Part shown: in pieces, positions 18,030 to 25,689 of the stretch
Numbering within the stretch: position 1 is the stretch's first letter
Layout: every line of letters starts with the position of its first letter
Origin: an uncultured Alphaproteobacteria bacterium
Lineage (GTDB): Bacteria; Pseudomonadota; Alphaproteobacteria; Rhodobacterales; Rhodobacteraceae
Reading direction: 5' to 3'
Length of the DNA stretch: 64,000 nt
Assembly: GCA_902537235.1 (NCBI GenBank)
Contig: CACBAO010000003.1
Coordinates: 47,934-111,933, forward strand
Notes under the pieces: generated by a model
Told to the model about the DNA's origin: nothing
Seen by the model: only the letters and a program-made list of their open reading frames with translations
Databases searched by the model: none
Position numbers and translations under genes: made by a program

Positions 18030-19712
18030 CTAAAACTTCGATGCACCATGCAGTGGGATTACATTCATTAACGGCCCTGTTCTTTCAATTAATTTTTTTA
18101 TCATGGGGACTACAGTACAGCTTGAATATCTACATGGTTGCTGCAAAAAATTATTCTCTGGCTCATCTAAAAACGCAGCAATAACAAACTTAGGCTCTCT
18201 GAGCGGAAATATGCCTACAAAATTTGAAATTACCTTGTCTTTTTGATACCCCTTTTTATCATGCGATACTTTTTCTGCCGTTCCGGTTTTCCCACCAATT
18301 CGATAATATTTGCTTCCTAGAATTTTTGCCGTTCCTCTTGGATCCGTCACAATAGCTTCTAATAATTTAAGGATTTCATCAGAAGTGGTTTTCTTTAAAA
18401 CTCTAGAGCCTAAATGACCGACTTTGTTTTTTTTTAATATGGTAGGTTCTATTTCAAATCCTCCATTCCCTAATATTGCATAGGCTTTAGCCATATGTAA
18501 TAGGGAAACAGACATGCCATATCCATATGATATAGTTGCTAAGCGAATATCTCGCCAATTTTTTGGTATGATAGGCTGAGTTAAATTTGCTTCTTTTAAC
18601 TCTAAGTTAACAGGTGCAAAAAGCCCAAGTTTGGAAAAAATTTCTTTCAACCCCGTTTCTCCAACCATCAGAGCAATTTTTGCAGCTCCAACATTTGACG
18701 ACCTTACAATTATCTCATTAACTGTACTTTTATTATTGAATTTGTATTTATCCTCAATTTTTTTTGAGCTTATTTTAAACGATCTTGTGTCAATTAAGGA
18801 ACTCAGTTTGAATAAATTTTTCTCTAGACCCTGGGCCACGGGAAATATCTTAAAAGTTGATCCCATCTCATAAACACCTTGAACAACTCGATTAAAAAAA
18901 ATGCTAGCATCTTTATTTTTTCCTGCTCCACTTCGATCTTTGTTAGCATCAAAGTCCGGTGAGGAGGCAAGCGCTATTATTTCTCCATTGTGTATATTCA
19001 TTATCACTATGCCTCCAGCTTTAGCCCCCATTCTTTTTTGCCATTCTTTTAAAACATTTTCTACTTCCGCTTGCACCGGTAAGTCTAATGACAAAACAAT
19101 CTCGCTCTTGTTTACTTTAGTAAACTTTTTTACCGCCAATTTATTTTCAAAAGCTTTTTCTACCCCCGAAATCCCAGAAATTATGGTATAGTTTACATCA
19201 AACTCATTGATTTTGGTGTAACCTATTACATGGGATGCTAACGTTCCATAGGGATAAAAACGATACTCCCTTTTACCGAAATATATTCCAGGTTGACCTA
19301 AATCAAATAGAGCTTTTTCCTGCTTTGGTGATACTAAGCTTTTTAACCAGAAAAATTTTCGACCATCTTTCAATTTTTTTATCAGCTCAACTTTATCTAA
19401 GTCGGGAAAAATATTTTTTAACTTCTGAGCAACAAGTGACTTTTTCTGGATTTCTTGAGGTCGAATGTATACAGAAACTCCTTCGAGATTAGTTGCTAAA
19501 ATATACCCATTTCTATCAGTAATATTAAGCCTAGAATGTATTTTATCTTCCTGAAAATAACTTCTACTTTTTTGATTTTCCTTAGATGCTAAAAAGGCAA
19601 TCTTCAGGCCGATCAATGAAAAACCTGTAATTACTAAAAGACCAAATAAAAATAGCCTTCTTCGGGTTCTGGGGTGCTCCGTAAAAATTTTTTCACCGTC
19701 ACTACTCTTCAT
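18030..19712 (-). CDS. ftsI: Peptidoglycan D,D-transpeptidase FtsI (penicillin-binding protein 3)
   Basis: FtsI is the septum-specific transpeptidase that cross-links the glycan made by FtsW. A short cytoplasmic tail and one membrane helix (FLFGLLVITGFSLIGLKIAFLA) precede the periplasmic part. The penicillin-binding active-site motifs are all present: SxxK in EMGSTFKIF, SxN in VRSSNVGAA, and KTG in GGKTGTAEK. About 560 residues, normal for class B PBPs. The ATG at 19712 is chosen; a TTG two codons earlier is equally open. Overlaps ftsL by about 11 bases. Confidence 0.95.
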   Translation of the reverse strand: MKSSDGEKIFTEHPRTRRRLFLFGLLVITGFSLIGLKIAFLASKENQKSRSYFQEDKIHSRLNITDRNGYILATNLEGVSVYIRPQEIQKKSLVAQKLKNIFPDLDKVELIKKLKDGRKFFWLKSLVSPKQEKALFDLGQPGIYFGKREYRFYPYGTLASHVIGYTKINEFDVNYTIISGISGVEKAFENKLAVKKFTKVNKSEIVLSLDLPVQAEVENVLKEWQKRMGAKAGGIVIMNIHNGEIIALASSPDFDANKDRSGAGKNKDASIFFNRVVQGVYEMGSTFKIFPVAQGLEKNLFKLSSLIDTRSFKISSKKIEDKYKFNNKSTVNEIIVRSSNVGAAKIALMVGETGLKEIFSKLGLFAPVNLELKEANLTQPIIPKNWRDIRLATISYGYGMSVSLLHMAKAYAILGNGGFEIEPTILKKNKVGHLGSRVLKKTTSDEILKLLEAIVTDPRGTAKILGSKYYRIGGKTGTAEKVSHDKKGYQKDKVISNFVGIFPLREPKFVIAAFLDEPENNFLQQPCRYSSCTVVPMIKKLIERTGPLMNVIPLHGASKF

Positions 19713-20055
19713 GATCAATCCCAGAAAGTCTATTACCTACTAACTTCGCAGGGACATTTTTACTGGTCTCTCTCCAATACACTTCAGAAAATGAAATGAA
19801 ATCATCGGGGTTGATTGGGGTTAACCTTAGCTCTAAGAAATAATACCCAAGAAGTTTTCTAAGCCGTTCGGGGCTATTTAAATGTGCCCATTCTGCATTT
19901 AAGATTTTAATTTCCTTACTTGCTGAAAGAATCGAATTTTCGAGCTCCTTCACTCTTTCATCAGCTGCTCGACTATCATAATTTATTTTATACGCCCATA
20001 GCCCCAACACAAAAGTGCTTACTGTCAGTGTTGTAAACAAAAAAAATCTCAACAA
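19702..20055 (-). CDS. ftsL: Cell division protein FtsL
   Basis: FtsL is a small bitopic protein that, with FtsB and FtsQ, activates FtsW-FtsI. The 117 residues fit: one N-terminal membrane helix (residues 1-20, FFLFTTLTVSTFVLGLWAY), then a coiled-coil-like helix with KELENSILSASKEIKILNAEWAHLNSP, a region typical of alphaproteobacterial FtsL, ending in a less ordered tail. FtsL sequences diverge widely, so the call also rests on position between rsmH and ftsI. The start appears to be TTG, immediately after the rsmH stop; ftsI overlaps its end. Confidence 0.88.
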   Translation of the reverse strand: MLRFFLFTTLTVSTFVLGLWAYKINYDSRAADERVKELENSILSASKEIKILNAEWAHLNSPERLRKLLGYYFLELRLTPINPDDFISFSEVYWRETSKNVPAKLVGNRLSGIDHEE

Positions 20056-20056
20056 A

Positions 20057-21049
20057 TCATATTCCTAACTCAACCTCTGGGAATTGCATTGATGTCAAAA
20101 GTCCAGAGGGGCAATCTGAAACTTTTTTATAGACTCTGAGTTTTGCAGATCTCGCTCTTTTATTTCTCTCGATTTCATTAGCTGTGGCGACTATCGGTCT
20201 TTTATTTAGAGGTATAAGTGATGCACAAGTTTTAGAAGTTGGTGGACTATATCTATTGTTTGAGGAAGTATTTCCTGACATTATCTTCCCAAAATCCTTA
20301 ACGATTTTGTCCTCAATGCTATGAAAGGTCACTACAGCAATTATTCCCCCTTTTATAATTATTTTCTCGGCACATGTTAGAGCTCTTGATAAATCCTTTA
20401 ATTCATTATTAACAGCAATTCTGATTGCTTGGAAAGTTCTAGTAGCAGGATCCTTATTGAAGTTTTTTGGGACTATAGCCCTTATAATCTGTGCTAATTC
20501 CATAGTGGTACTTATTTTCCTTTTTTTTCTTTCAGTGACAATTCTATTCGCAATTTTTTTTGCCTTTCTCTCTTGTCCATAAAAGAAGATCAAATCTGCT
20601 AAAGTAGCTTCTGAGCAGAGATTGATTATTTCGCTAGCAGTTGGACCAGGTTGGTTCCCCATTCTCATATCGAGGGGGCCACTTTTCTTAAATGAAAATC
20701 CCCTATGAGGGTTATCCAAATGCATTGACGAAACACCAAGGTCTAACACTACGCCGCAAATATCATTTCTGCTATTTATTTCGTTATTTTTCCCCATATC
20801 GGCAAAGCTTTGATTATAAAACTTTACCTTATCTCCATATTCATTTTGTAGGATCTTAAAAAAAGTTTTTGTCGTTGAGTCTTTGTCAATTGCCAAAACT
20901 TGGCAAGCGCCATTTTGGAGCAAAGCTCTACTATAACCTCCAGCTCCAAAAGTACCATCAATCCAACAGCCTTTAATTGGTGCTGATAAACTTATAAAAT
21001 CCTTTAATAAAACCGGTTCATGTTCTTGTAATATCTTACTAACCTCCAA
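20057..21049 (-). CDS. rsmH: 16S rRNA (cytosine(1402)-N(4))-methyltransferase
   Basis: RsmH (MraW) methylates C1402 in the ribosomal P site, using S-adenosylmethionine. The 330-residue protein begins HEPVLLKDFISL and contains WIDGTFGAGGYSRALL (SAM binding), GVVLDLGVSSMHLDNPHRGFSF, PLDMRMG, ATRTFQAIRIAVNNEL and VVTFHSIEDKIVKDF, all diagnostic. It follows mraZ by 6 bases and leads straight into ftsL, the standard head of the dcw operon. Confidence 0.96.
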   Translation of the reverse strand: MEVSKILQEHEPVLLKDFISLSAPIKGCWIDGTFGAGGYSRALLQNGACQVLAIDKDSTTKTFFKILQNEYGDKVKFYNQSFADMGKNNEINSRNDICGVVLDLGVSSMHLDNPHRGFSFKKSGPLDMRMGNQPGPTASEIINLCSEATLADLIFFYGQERKAKKIANRIVTERKKRKISTTMELAQIIRAIVPKNFNKDPATRTFQAIRIAVNNELKDLSRALTCAEKIIIKGGIIAVVTFHSIEDKIVKDFGKIMSGNTSSNNRYSPPTSKTCASLIPLNKRPIVATANEIERNKRARSAKLRVYKKVSDCPSGLLTSMQFPEVELGI

Positions 21050-21055
21050 AAAGAA

Positions 21056-21553
21056 TTAATCCTGTAGCTGATCTAATTTTAAAAAGGGATTTTCATCCTC
21101 CGGTAAGTTCTCAAAAGATGTGTTCAAAGCATCTACTTCATTCTGATAGTTTGTTGGTTCCCAAATTTGAAATTTCTCACCCATACCTGCAAATATGGCT
21201 TCATCTTTGATACCAATTTTCTCTTTCAACCGAATAGATAAGACAATTCTTCCAGTTTCATCAAGCTGCATATATGTGGATTGAGTATTAATAAAACGCT
21301 CTAGAATTTCTCTTTCTCTCGAAAATCTTGGAAGTTTACTTATAAGCTTGTCTACTTTAGTTATTGAGTTGATAGTGTAGCCTTCTAAACAGTTACCTCT
21401 CACACCTCCGTAAACGATCACAAAATTTGGGTAGGAACCTTCGCTAAAATCTGGATCACCCTCTTCAAGAACTCGCCGGAAGGCTGCAGGAACTGAGACA
21501 CGTCCTTTAGCATCCACCTTATTTAATGACTCACCTCTAAATCGCCTTATCAA
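21056..21553 (-). CDS. mraZ: Transcriptional regulator MraZ
   Basis: MraZ is an AbrB-fold DNA-binding protein that controls the dcw operon from a box of repeated TGGGN motifs. The product has the two expected MraZ repeats: FRGESLNKVDAKGRVSVPAAFRRVL near the N-terminus and STYMQLDETGRIVLSIRLKEKI near residue 100. I choose a TTG start at 21553 because AAGGAG lies 7 bases upstream and the protein then opens IRRFRGES as in relatives. An ATG at 21574 would add 7 unconserved residues encoded by the Shine-Dalgarno itself. About 165 residues. Four TGGRA boxes lie about 150-185 bases upstream, which fits autoregulation. Confidence 0.93.
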   Translation of the reverse strand: MIRRFRGESLNKVDAKGRVSVPAAFRRVLEEGDPDFSEGSYPNFVIVYGGVRGNCLEGYTINSITKVDKLISKLPRFSREREILERFINTQSTYMQLDETGRIVLSIRLKEKIGIKDEAIFAGMGEKFQIWEPTNYQNEVDALNTSFENLPEDENPFLKLDQLQD

Positions 21554-21624
21554 TAAAATTCTCCTTAGAAGCATTATTCAACATTATTTGAATAATTCGT
21601 CTATATAGCTTTTGCTCAATAGGT

Positions 21625-21696
21625 GCAGACGCGATGCCTGTATAAACCTGCTTATTTTCCTTGGAAATTATCCTCATTTTTTTATATCGCGTCTGC
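21625..21696. repeat. Widely spaced 11-bp perfect inverted repeat in the mraZ leader
   Basis: GCAGACGCGAT at 21625-21635 is matched exactly by its reverse complement at 21686-21696, 50 bases away. It is strikingly GC-rich compared with the surrounding AT-rich DNA. One arm falls in the spacer of a possible mraZ promoter (a -10-like TATAAA on the minus strand at 21681-21686), the other in the predicted leader. It could be an RNA stem or paired protein sites. Function unknown. Confidence 0.55.
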
Positions 21697-21703
21697 CATC
21701 TTA

Positions 21704-21738
21704 TGGGATATCATGGAAATTTATGGAAATCAATGGAA
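21704..21738. promoter_or_regulatory. Candidate MraZ operator: four TGGRA boxes at 10-bp spacing
   Basis: On the plus strand TGGGA (21704) is followed by TGGAA at 21714, 21724 and 21734, each exactly 10 bases apart. MraZ is known to bind tandem TGGGN repeats separated by 5 bases, upstream of its own gene. The array sits between rnpB and mraZ, where such a site is expected. Three boxes have A in place of the third G, so affinity is uncertain. Confidence 0.6.
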
Positions 21739-21742
21739 AATT

Positions 21743-22103
21743 TTTGTGCGGATGATTTGTAAGCCGGATCCTGTAAACACTCTGTGTTCGGTGACCATTC
21801 ATCTTGACTCATTGTTACCAACAAGTTCTAGCGACCAACCCGGACTCTGTCTGGAAAAACCGAGCTATGCTCGCGAGTCCCTATTAGGTCTTGCTCCTGG
21901 TGGGGCTTGCCATGCCTTTTTTGTTACCAAAAAAGCGGTGAGCTCTTACCTCACCTTTTCACCCTTACCCAATAATAAGGCGGTATTTTTTCTGTGGCGC
22001 TTTCCCTCAGGTTACCCTGGCCAGCAATTAACTGGCACCATCTTCCATGGAGTCCGGACTTTCCTCAGCTTTTAGGCTGCAGCCACCCAACCATCCGCAC
22101 ATC
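21743..22103 (-). ncRNA. rnpB: RNase P RNA (catalytic component)
   Basis: This is the ribozyme that trims tRNA 5' ends. On the minus strand the sequence has the bacterial type A hallmarks: GAGGAAAGTCCGGACTCC soon after the 5' end, the ACAG region near CGCCACAGAAA, and GGCTTACAAATCATCCGCACA at the 3' end. The 5' TGTGCGGATGGTT and 3' AATCATCCGCACA segments (22089-22101 and 21745-21757) form helix P1, which sets the ends to within a few bases. About 360 nucleotides, normal for the family. No protein-coding gene occupies 21554-22138; besides rnpB the space holds the mraZ control region. Confidence 0.95.
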
Positions 22104-22138
22104 TGACTTACCGCAAAAAAAGGTCAAATTCAATCAAA

Positions 22139-22867
22139 TTAAGTCCAGTAGTTTCTTAAAACAGGATAATCTTGGAGTTTTAATTTTTTTGATTTACCAG
22201 CTTGTAAATTATCTAAATTGAATGGTCCAAACCTGTTCCTTATTAATCTCACCACAGTTAGATTAAAGCTGGCTAATATTTTTCTTATTTCTCTATTTTT
22301 TCCTTCGGTTAAGACCATTTCAATCCAGGAGTGAGATCGATTACTCTTCAAAAACCTAACCTCTATTGGTTTATAATTTAATCCGTTCAAAGAAATACCT
22401 TTTTCTATTTCTGTCAAATTTTGACTTGTTAAGGTTCCTTTTATTTTCACTTTGTAAGTCCTTTCAAACTTATTTTTTGGTAATTCAAGGTATCGTTTTA
22501 ACTCTCCATTGTTAGTCAAAATCATTAACCCTTCGGAGTTATAATCTAGACGACCAATAATCATTAAATGCTCTAATTTACTTTCAATTAGGTCAAAAAT
22601 GGTTCTTCTATCAAATGCATCTTTAGAAGTACTTAAGTAACCCTTAGGTTTATTAAGCTGATATAGTACTGTAGAAATTGATTGGCTAACAATTACACCA
22701 TCTAATTTCAATACATCCTCTGTATTACAGTTCATCCAAGGCTCAATGATGGTCTCTCCATTTACAGTAACCCTTCCATCGAGGATCAACTTCTCGGCCT
22801 CTCTTCTTGATGCCAAGCCTGCCTTTGCCAGATACCTAGATATCCTTATCTCACTTTTGATTGACAT
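22139..22867 (-). CDS. rRNA pseudouridine synthase (RsuA/RluB family)
   Basis: A cytoplasmic enzyme that isomerises a specific uridine in ribosomal RNA. The 242-residue protein has an N-terminal S4 RNA-binding domain (RISRYLAKAGLASRREAEKLI, residues 8-28) and the family catalytic motif GRLDYNSEGLMILTNNGEL, with the catalytic Asp in LDYNSEG. The NREIRKILASFNLTVVRLIRNRFGPF block near the C-terminus is typical of RsuA/RluB/RluE/RluF. In related genomes the gene in this place is annotated rluB, acting on 23S rRNA, but sequence alone does not settle the target. Its transcript runs toward rnpB. Divergent from tadA, with 52 bases between the starts. Confidence 0.88.
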   Translation of the reverse strand: MSIKSEIRISRYLAKAGLASRREAEKLILDGRVTVNGETIIEPWMNCNTEDVLKLDGVIVSQSISTVLYQLNKPKGYLSTSKDAFDRRTIFDLIESKLEHLMIIGRLDYNSEGLMILTNNGELKRYLELPKNKFERTYKVKIKGTLTSQNLTEIEKGISLNGLNYKPIEVRFLKSNRSHSWIEMVLTEGKNREIRKILASFNLTVVRLIRNRFGPFNLDNLQAGKSKKLKLQDYPVLRNYWT

Positions 22868-22919
22868 AATTAAAAATTAAACATAAATCGATAGTAACAT
22901 CCTTACCTTTATACATGTT

Positions 22920-23396
22920 ATGATAAAAGACGAAAATATGGAATTAGCAATAGACGAAGCGAAGAAGGCTGCTAAAAGAAATGAGATACCTGTAGGGGCA
23001 ATAATAAAAGAAGATACAGGAAAGATAATAGCAATAGAAAGCAATAAAACAAGAGAATTATGTGACCCCACATCTCATGCAGAAATTAATGCAATAAGGA
23101 TGGCTTCTGAAGCACGTAAAGACATTTATTTGTCGGATTGTACTATGTATGTAACTTTAGAACCTTGTTTAATGTGTATGGGCGCTATACTTAATTCAAG
23201 GCTTAAAAAGTTAATCTATGGACTACCATCGCCGAAATATGGCGCTTTTAGTTCAAATTTTTCAACTTATAAAAAAAAGGAAATTCTTACTAAAAATACT
23301 GAGGTTTATGGTGGATTTTATCAAACAGAGATCTCGAAGCTTATGAAAGAGTTTTTTGAAAATAAAAGGAGAGGTTTCGATGGAAATAGATACTGA
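22920..23396 (+). CDS. tadA: tRNA-specific adenosine deaminase
   Basis: TadA deaminates A34 of tRNA-Arg(ACG) to inosine, needed to read CGN codons. The zinc deaminase signature is complete: His53 and Glu55 in SHAEINAIRMA, Cys83 and Cys86 in TLEPCLMCMGAI. At 158 residues it has the usual length. An alternative ATG six codons downstream (22938) would give MELAIDEAKKAAKRNEIPVGA, closer to the family start; neither has a strong Shine-Dalgarno. It overlaps gatC by 17 bases and starts a plus-strand run that continues to pyrD. Confidence 0.93.
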   Translation: MIKDENMELAIDEAKKAAKRNEIPVGAIIKEDTGKIIAIESNKTRELCDPTSHAEINAIRMASEARKDIYLSDCTMYVTLEPCLMCMGAILNSRLKKLIYGLPSPKYGAFSSNFSTYKKKEILTKNTEVYGGFYQTEISKLMKEFFENKRRGFDGNRY

Positions 23397-23667
23397 AACT
23401 GTGTTAAAGATCGCTCGACTTTCTCGAATAAAAATAAACGATACCGATTCCTCTGATATTCAAAAAGACCTAAACAGAATTGTTGAGTTTGTAAAAAAAC
23501 TTAGTGAAATTGATGTTAACGGAGTTAGTGAGTTCAACTTTGGGGAAACGCACTTAGAAGATATGAGACAAGACAGCGTTACTATTGATGATAGCGCAGA
23601 CGATGTACTTAAGAACACGAAAAGTAAAAATCAAGATTTCTTCACCGTCCCAAAAATTGTGGAATGA
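23380..23667 (+). CDS. gatC: Asp-tRNA(Asn)/Glu-tRNA(Gln) amidotransferase subunit C
   Basis: GatC is the small scaffold subunit of the GatCAB complex, which converts Glu-tRNA(Gln) and Asp-tRNA(Asn) to the amide forms. The product opens with the typical VLKIARLSRIKI helix and has FVKKLSEIDVNGVSEF and LEDMRQDSV, the conserved middle and tail. The ATG at 23380 is chosen because AGGAG lies 8 bases before it; a longer reading from 23356 adds 8 residues from inside tadA. 95 residues, normal size. gatA follows with a 4-base ATGA overlap. gatB is not in this window. Confidence 0.93.
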   Translation: MEIDTETVLKIARLSRIKINDTDSSDIQKDLNRIVEFVKKLSEIDVNGVSEFNFGETHLEDMRQDSVTIDDSADDVLKNTKSKNQDFFTVPKIVE

Positions 23668-25157
23668 ATGAAATGAACCTAACAGAGCTTGGCATAAAAG
23701 ATTTAAGAGAGTTATTGAATAATAAGGAAGTTAGTGCGACAGAGTTAACTAATGCTTTCATTCGAAATATAGAAGAGAGCTCCAAACTGAATGCGTTCAT
23801 TGAAAAAACTTTTGACAAAGCTTTAATGCAGGCTGCGGAGGCTGACAGGATCATAGGCACTGAGTCACAAAGATCTCTATGTGGGATACCTCTCGGGATA
23901 AAAGACTTATTTTGCTGTAAGGACGTGAAGACACAGGCCGCCTCTGCAATATTGGAGAACTTCATCCCACCTTATGAAAGTACAGTTACTCAGAAAATTT
24001 GGAACGAACAGGCTATTATGTTAGGTAAGTTAAATATGGATGAGTTTGCCATGGGCTCATCAAATGAAACTTCAACCTATGGATCGGCAATTAATCCTTG
24101 GAGATCATCTGCCTCAGATGACTTTCTGACACCAGGAGGTTCTTCGGGAGGTTCTTCAGCTGCGGTAGCCGCAAATCTCTGTGCCGGTGCTACAGGTACT
24201 GATACTGGCGGGTCAATTCGTCAACCGGCATCATTTACGGGAACAGTTGGATTAAAACCTACTTATGGAAGATGCTCAAGATGGGGAATTATAGCTTTTG
24301 CTTCCTCTTTTGATCAAGCTGGCCCGATTACCAAGAACGTTACCGATAACGCAATACTATTGAAAGCTATGTCCGGCTTTGATCCTTTAGACAGTACGTC
24401 AGCAAAAATAGAGGTCCCAGACTACGAGAAAGAATTGGGCAAAAATATAAAGGGTCTGAGAGTAGGCCTAGCCAAAGAATACAGTCTACAAAAAGGTGAC
24501 TCTGAGGCGAAAAAGAAATTAGAGCAAATTATATCTTTATTAGAGACCATGGGAGCAGAAATATTTGAGGTTTCACTACCACATACTGAATTCGCTCTAC
24601 CTACTTATTACGTTCTAGCACCTGCTGAAGCATCTTCAAATCTTGCAAGATATGATGGAGTGAGATACGGACACCGAGCTAATCTTGATAAAAATGACAC
24701 AATTAAAGACCTTTATGAGAAAACTAGGTCAGAAGGTTTTGGAACAGAGGTGAAAAGACGAATTTTAATTGGAACATATGTGCTCTCCTCTGGATATTAC
24801 GACGCTTACTATAAAAGAGCACAAAAAGTCAGAAACTTAATAAAGAATGATTTTGATAAAGTATTCAAAAAAGTTGACTTAATATTGACACCGACAACGC
24901 CAACATCAGCGTTTCCTTTAGGTTCTAAAGGTACTCAAGACCCAGTAGAAATGTACATGAATGATATATTTACTGTACCAGCAAATCTTGCCGGCCTCCC
25001 GGCGCTCAGCCTGCCAGTCGGATTAGACGAACTAGGGCTTCCACTGGGGGTGCAACTGATTGGAAACAACTGGCAAGAACCATTGATATTAAATACCGCA
25101 TTTAATCTTGAGGATGCATTGGGATTTGGAAGTAGCCCTAAAAATTGGTGGGCATAA
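23664..25157 (+). CDS. gatA: Asp-tRNA(Asn)/Glu-tRNA(Gln) amidotransferase subunit A
   Basis: GatA is the glutaminase subunit that releases ammonia for transamidation of misacylated tRNA. The amidase signature is clear: a catalytic Lys in GIPLGIKDLFC, then TPGGSSGGSSAAVAANLCAGA and GTDTGGSIRQPASFTG, providing the Ser-cisSer-Lys triad (roughly residues 78, 155 and 179). At 497 residues the size is normal. Coupled to gatC by ATGA; its TAA stop shares one base with the ATG of the next gene, so the small lipoprotein downstream is probably co-translated. Confidence 0.95.
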   Translation: MNEMNLTELGIKDLRELLNNKEVSATELTNAFIRNIEESSKLNAFIEKTFDKALMQAAEADRIIGTESQRSLCGIPLGIKDLFCCKDVKTQAASAILENFIPPYESTVTQKIWNEQAIMLGKLNMDEFAMGSSNETSTYGSAINPWRSSASDDFLTPGGSSGGSSAAVAANLCAGATGTDTGGSIRQPASFTGTVGLKPTYGRCSRWGIIAFASSFDQAGPITKNVTDNAILLKAMSGFDPLDSTSAKIEVPDYEKELGKNIKGLRVGLAKEYSLQKGDSEAKKKLEQIISLLETMGAEIFEVSLPHTEFALPTYYVLAPAEASSNLARYDGVRYGHRANLDKNDTIKDLYEKTRSEGFGTEVKRRILIGTYVLSSGYYDAYYKRAQKVRNLIKNDFDKVFKKVDLILTPTTPTSAFPLGSKGTQDPVEMYMNDIFTVPANLAGLPALSLPVGLDELGLPLGVQLIGNNWQEPLILNTAFNLEDALGFGSSPKNWWA

Positions 25158-25672
25158 TGTTCAGGCATATTTTCTTTTTTTATGCTTTGCTACTTCTGGG
25201 TTGCCAAACGGACCTCTCTAGTCAAAATGAAGTGGTAAAAGGAAATACCAACTTAAAGATGAGCGATGGAATATTAGATCTCTCTCAATTTTCACAAGAG
25301 CAGCAAAAAATTGAAAGAGAAGAAGCTGCTAAAGTACTAGAGGAACTAAAAGCAGGAAGAGTGATTTTGGAAGCTGATGATCAAGAAAAAATAAAGATAG
25401 AGCCCGTAAATTTAGCGATTTTTGCGCGAAGCGTATCTAATGATGTAGGTGAGAAACTTTACTACAGAAGTTTTTTAGGCACCGACACAAACACCGGTTG
25501 CAAAAAGTTCTCCAACAAAAACGAAGCTCAAATTTTTTTCCTACAAAATGGAGGCCCAAAACACGATTTCCATAATATTGATGTTGATGGGGATGGATTT
25601 GCTTGTGAGTGGGATCCAACAATATACAGAAAAATTAAATTAGATAGAAAAACGGAACCCCCGACTAATTAG
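25157..25672 (+). CDS. Small lipoprotein with Excalibur calcium-binding domain
   Basis: The 171-residue product starts with a hydrophobic signal ending in ALLLLGC, a convincing lipobox, so it should be a lipoprotein facing the periplasm. A charged helical middle with EEAAKVLEELKAG follows. The C-terminal 40 residues form an Excalibur domain: two cysteines and the acidic loop DVDGDGFACEW, which resembles an EF-hand calcium loop. The ATG at 25157 overlaps the gatA stop by one base; the longer reading would add four residues from gatA. Excalibur proteins of Alphaproteobacteria mostly lack a known role, and none is suggested by the neighbours. Confidence 0.8.
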   Translation: MFRHIFFFYALLLLGCQTDLSSQNEVVKGNTNLKMSDGILDLSQFSQEQQKIEREEAAKVLEELKAGRVILEADDQEKIKIEPVNLAIFARSVSNDVGEKLYYRSFLGTDTNTGCKKFSNKNEAQIFFLQNGGPKHDFHNIDVDGDGFACEWDPTIYRKIKLDRKTEPPTN

Positions 25673-25689
25673 AAAATTATATCTGAAAT

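Noticed and set aside
21623..22221. Plus-strand open frames over 21623-22075 and 21994-22221
   Set aside because: They run antisense through RNase P RNA and into the pseudouridine synthase; the RNA explains the conserved sequence.
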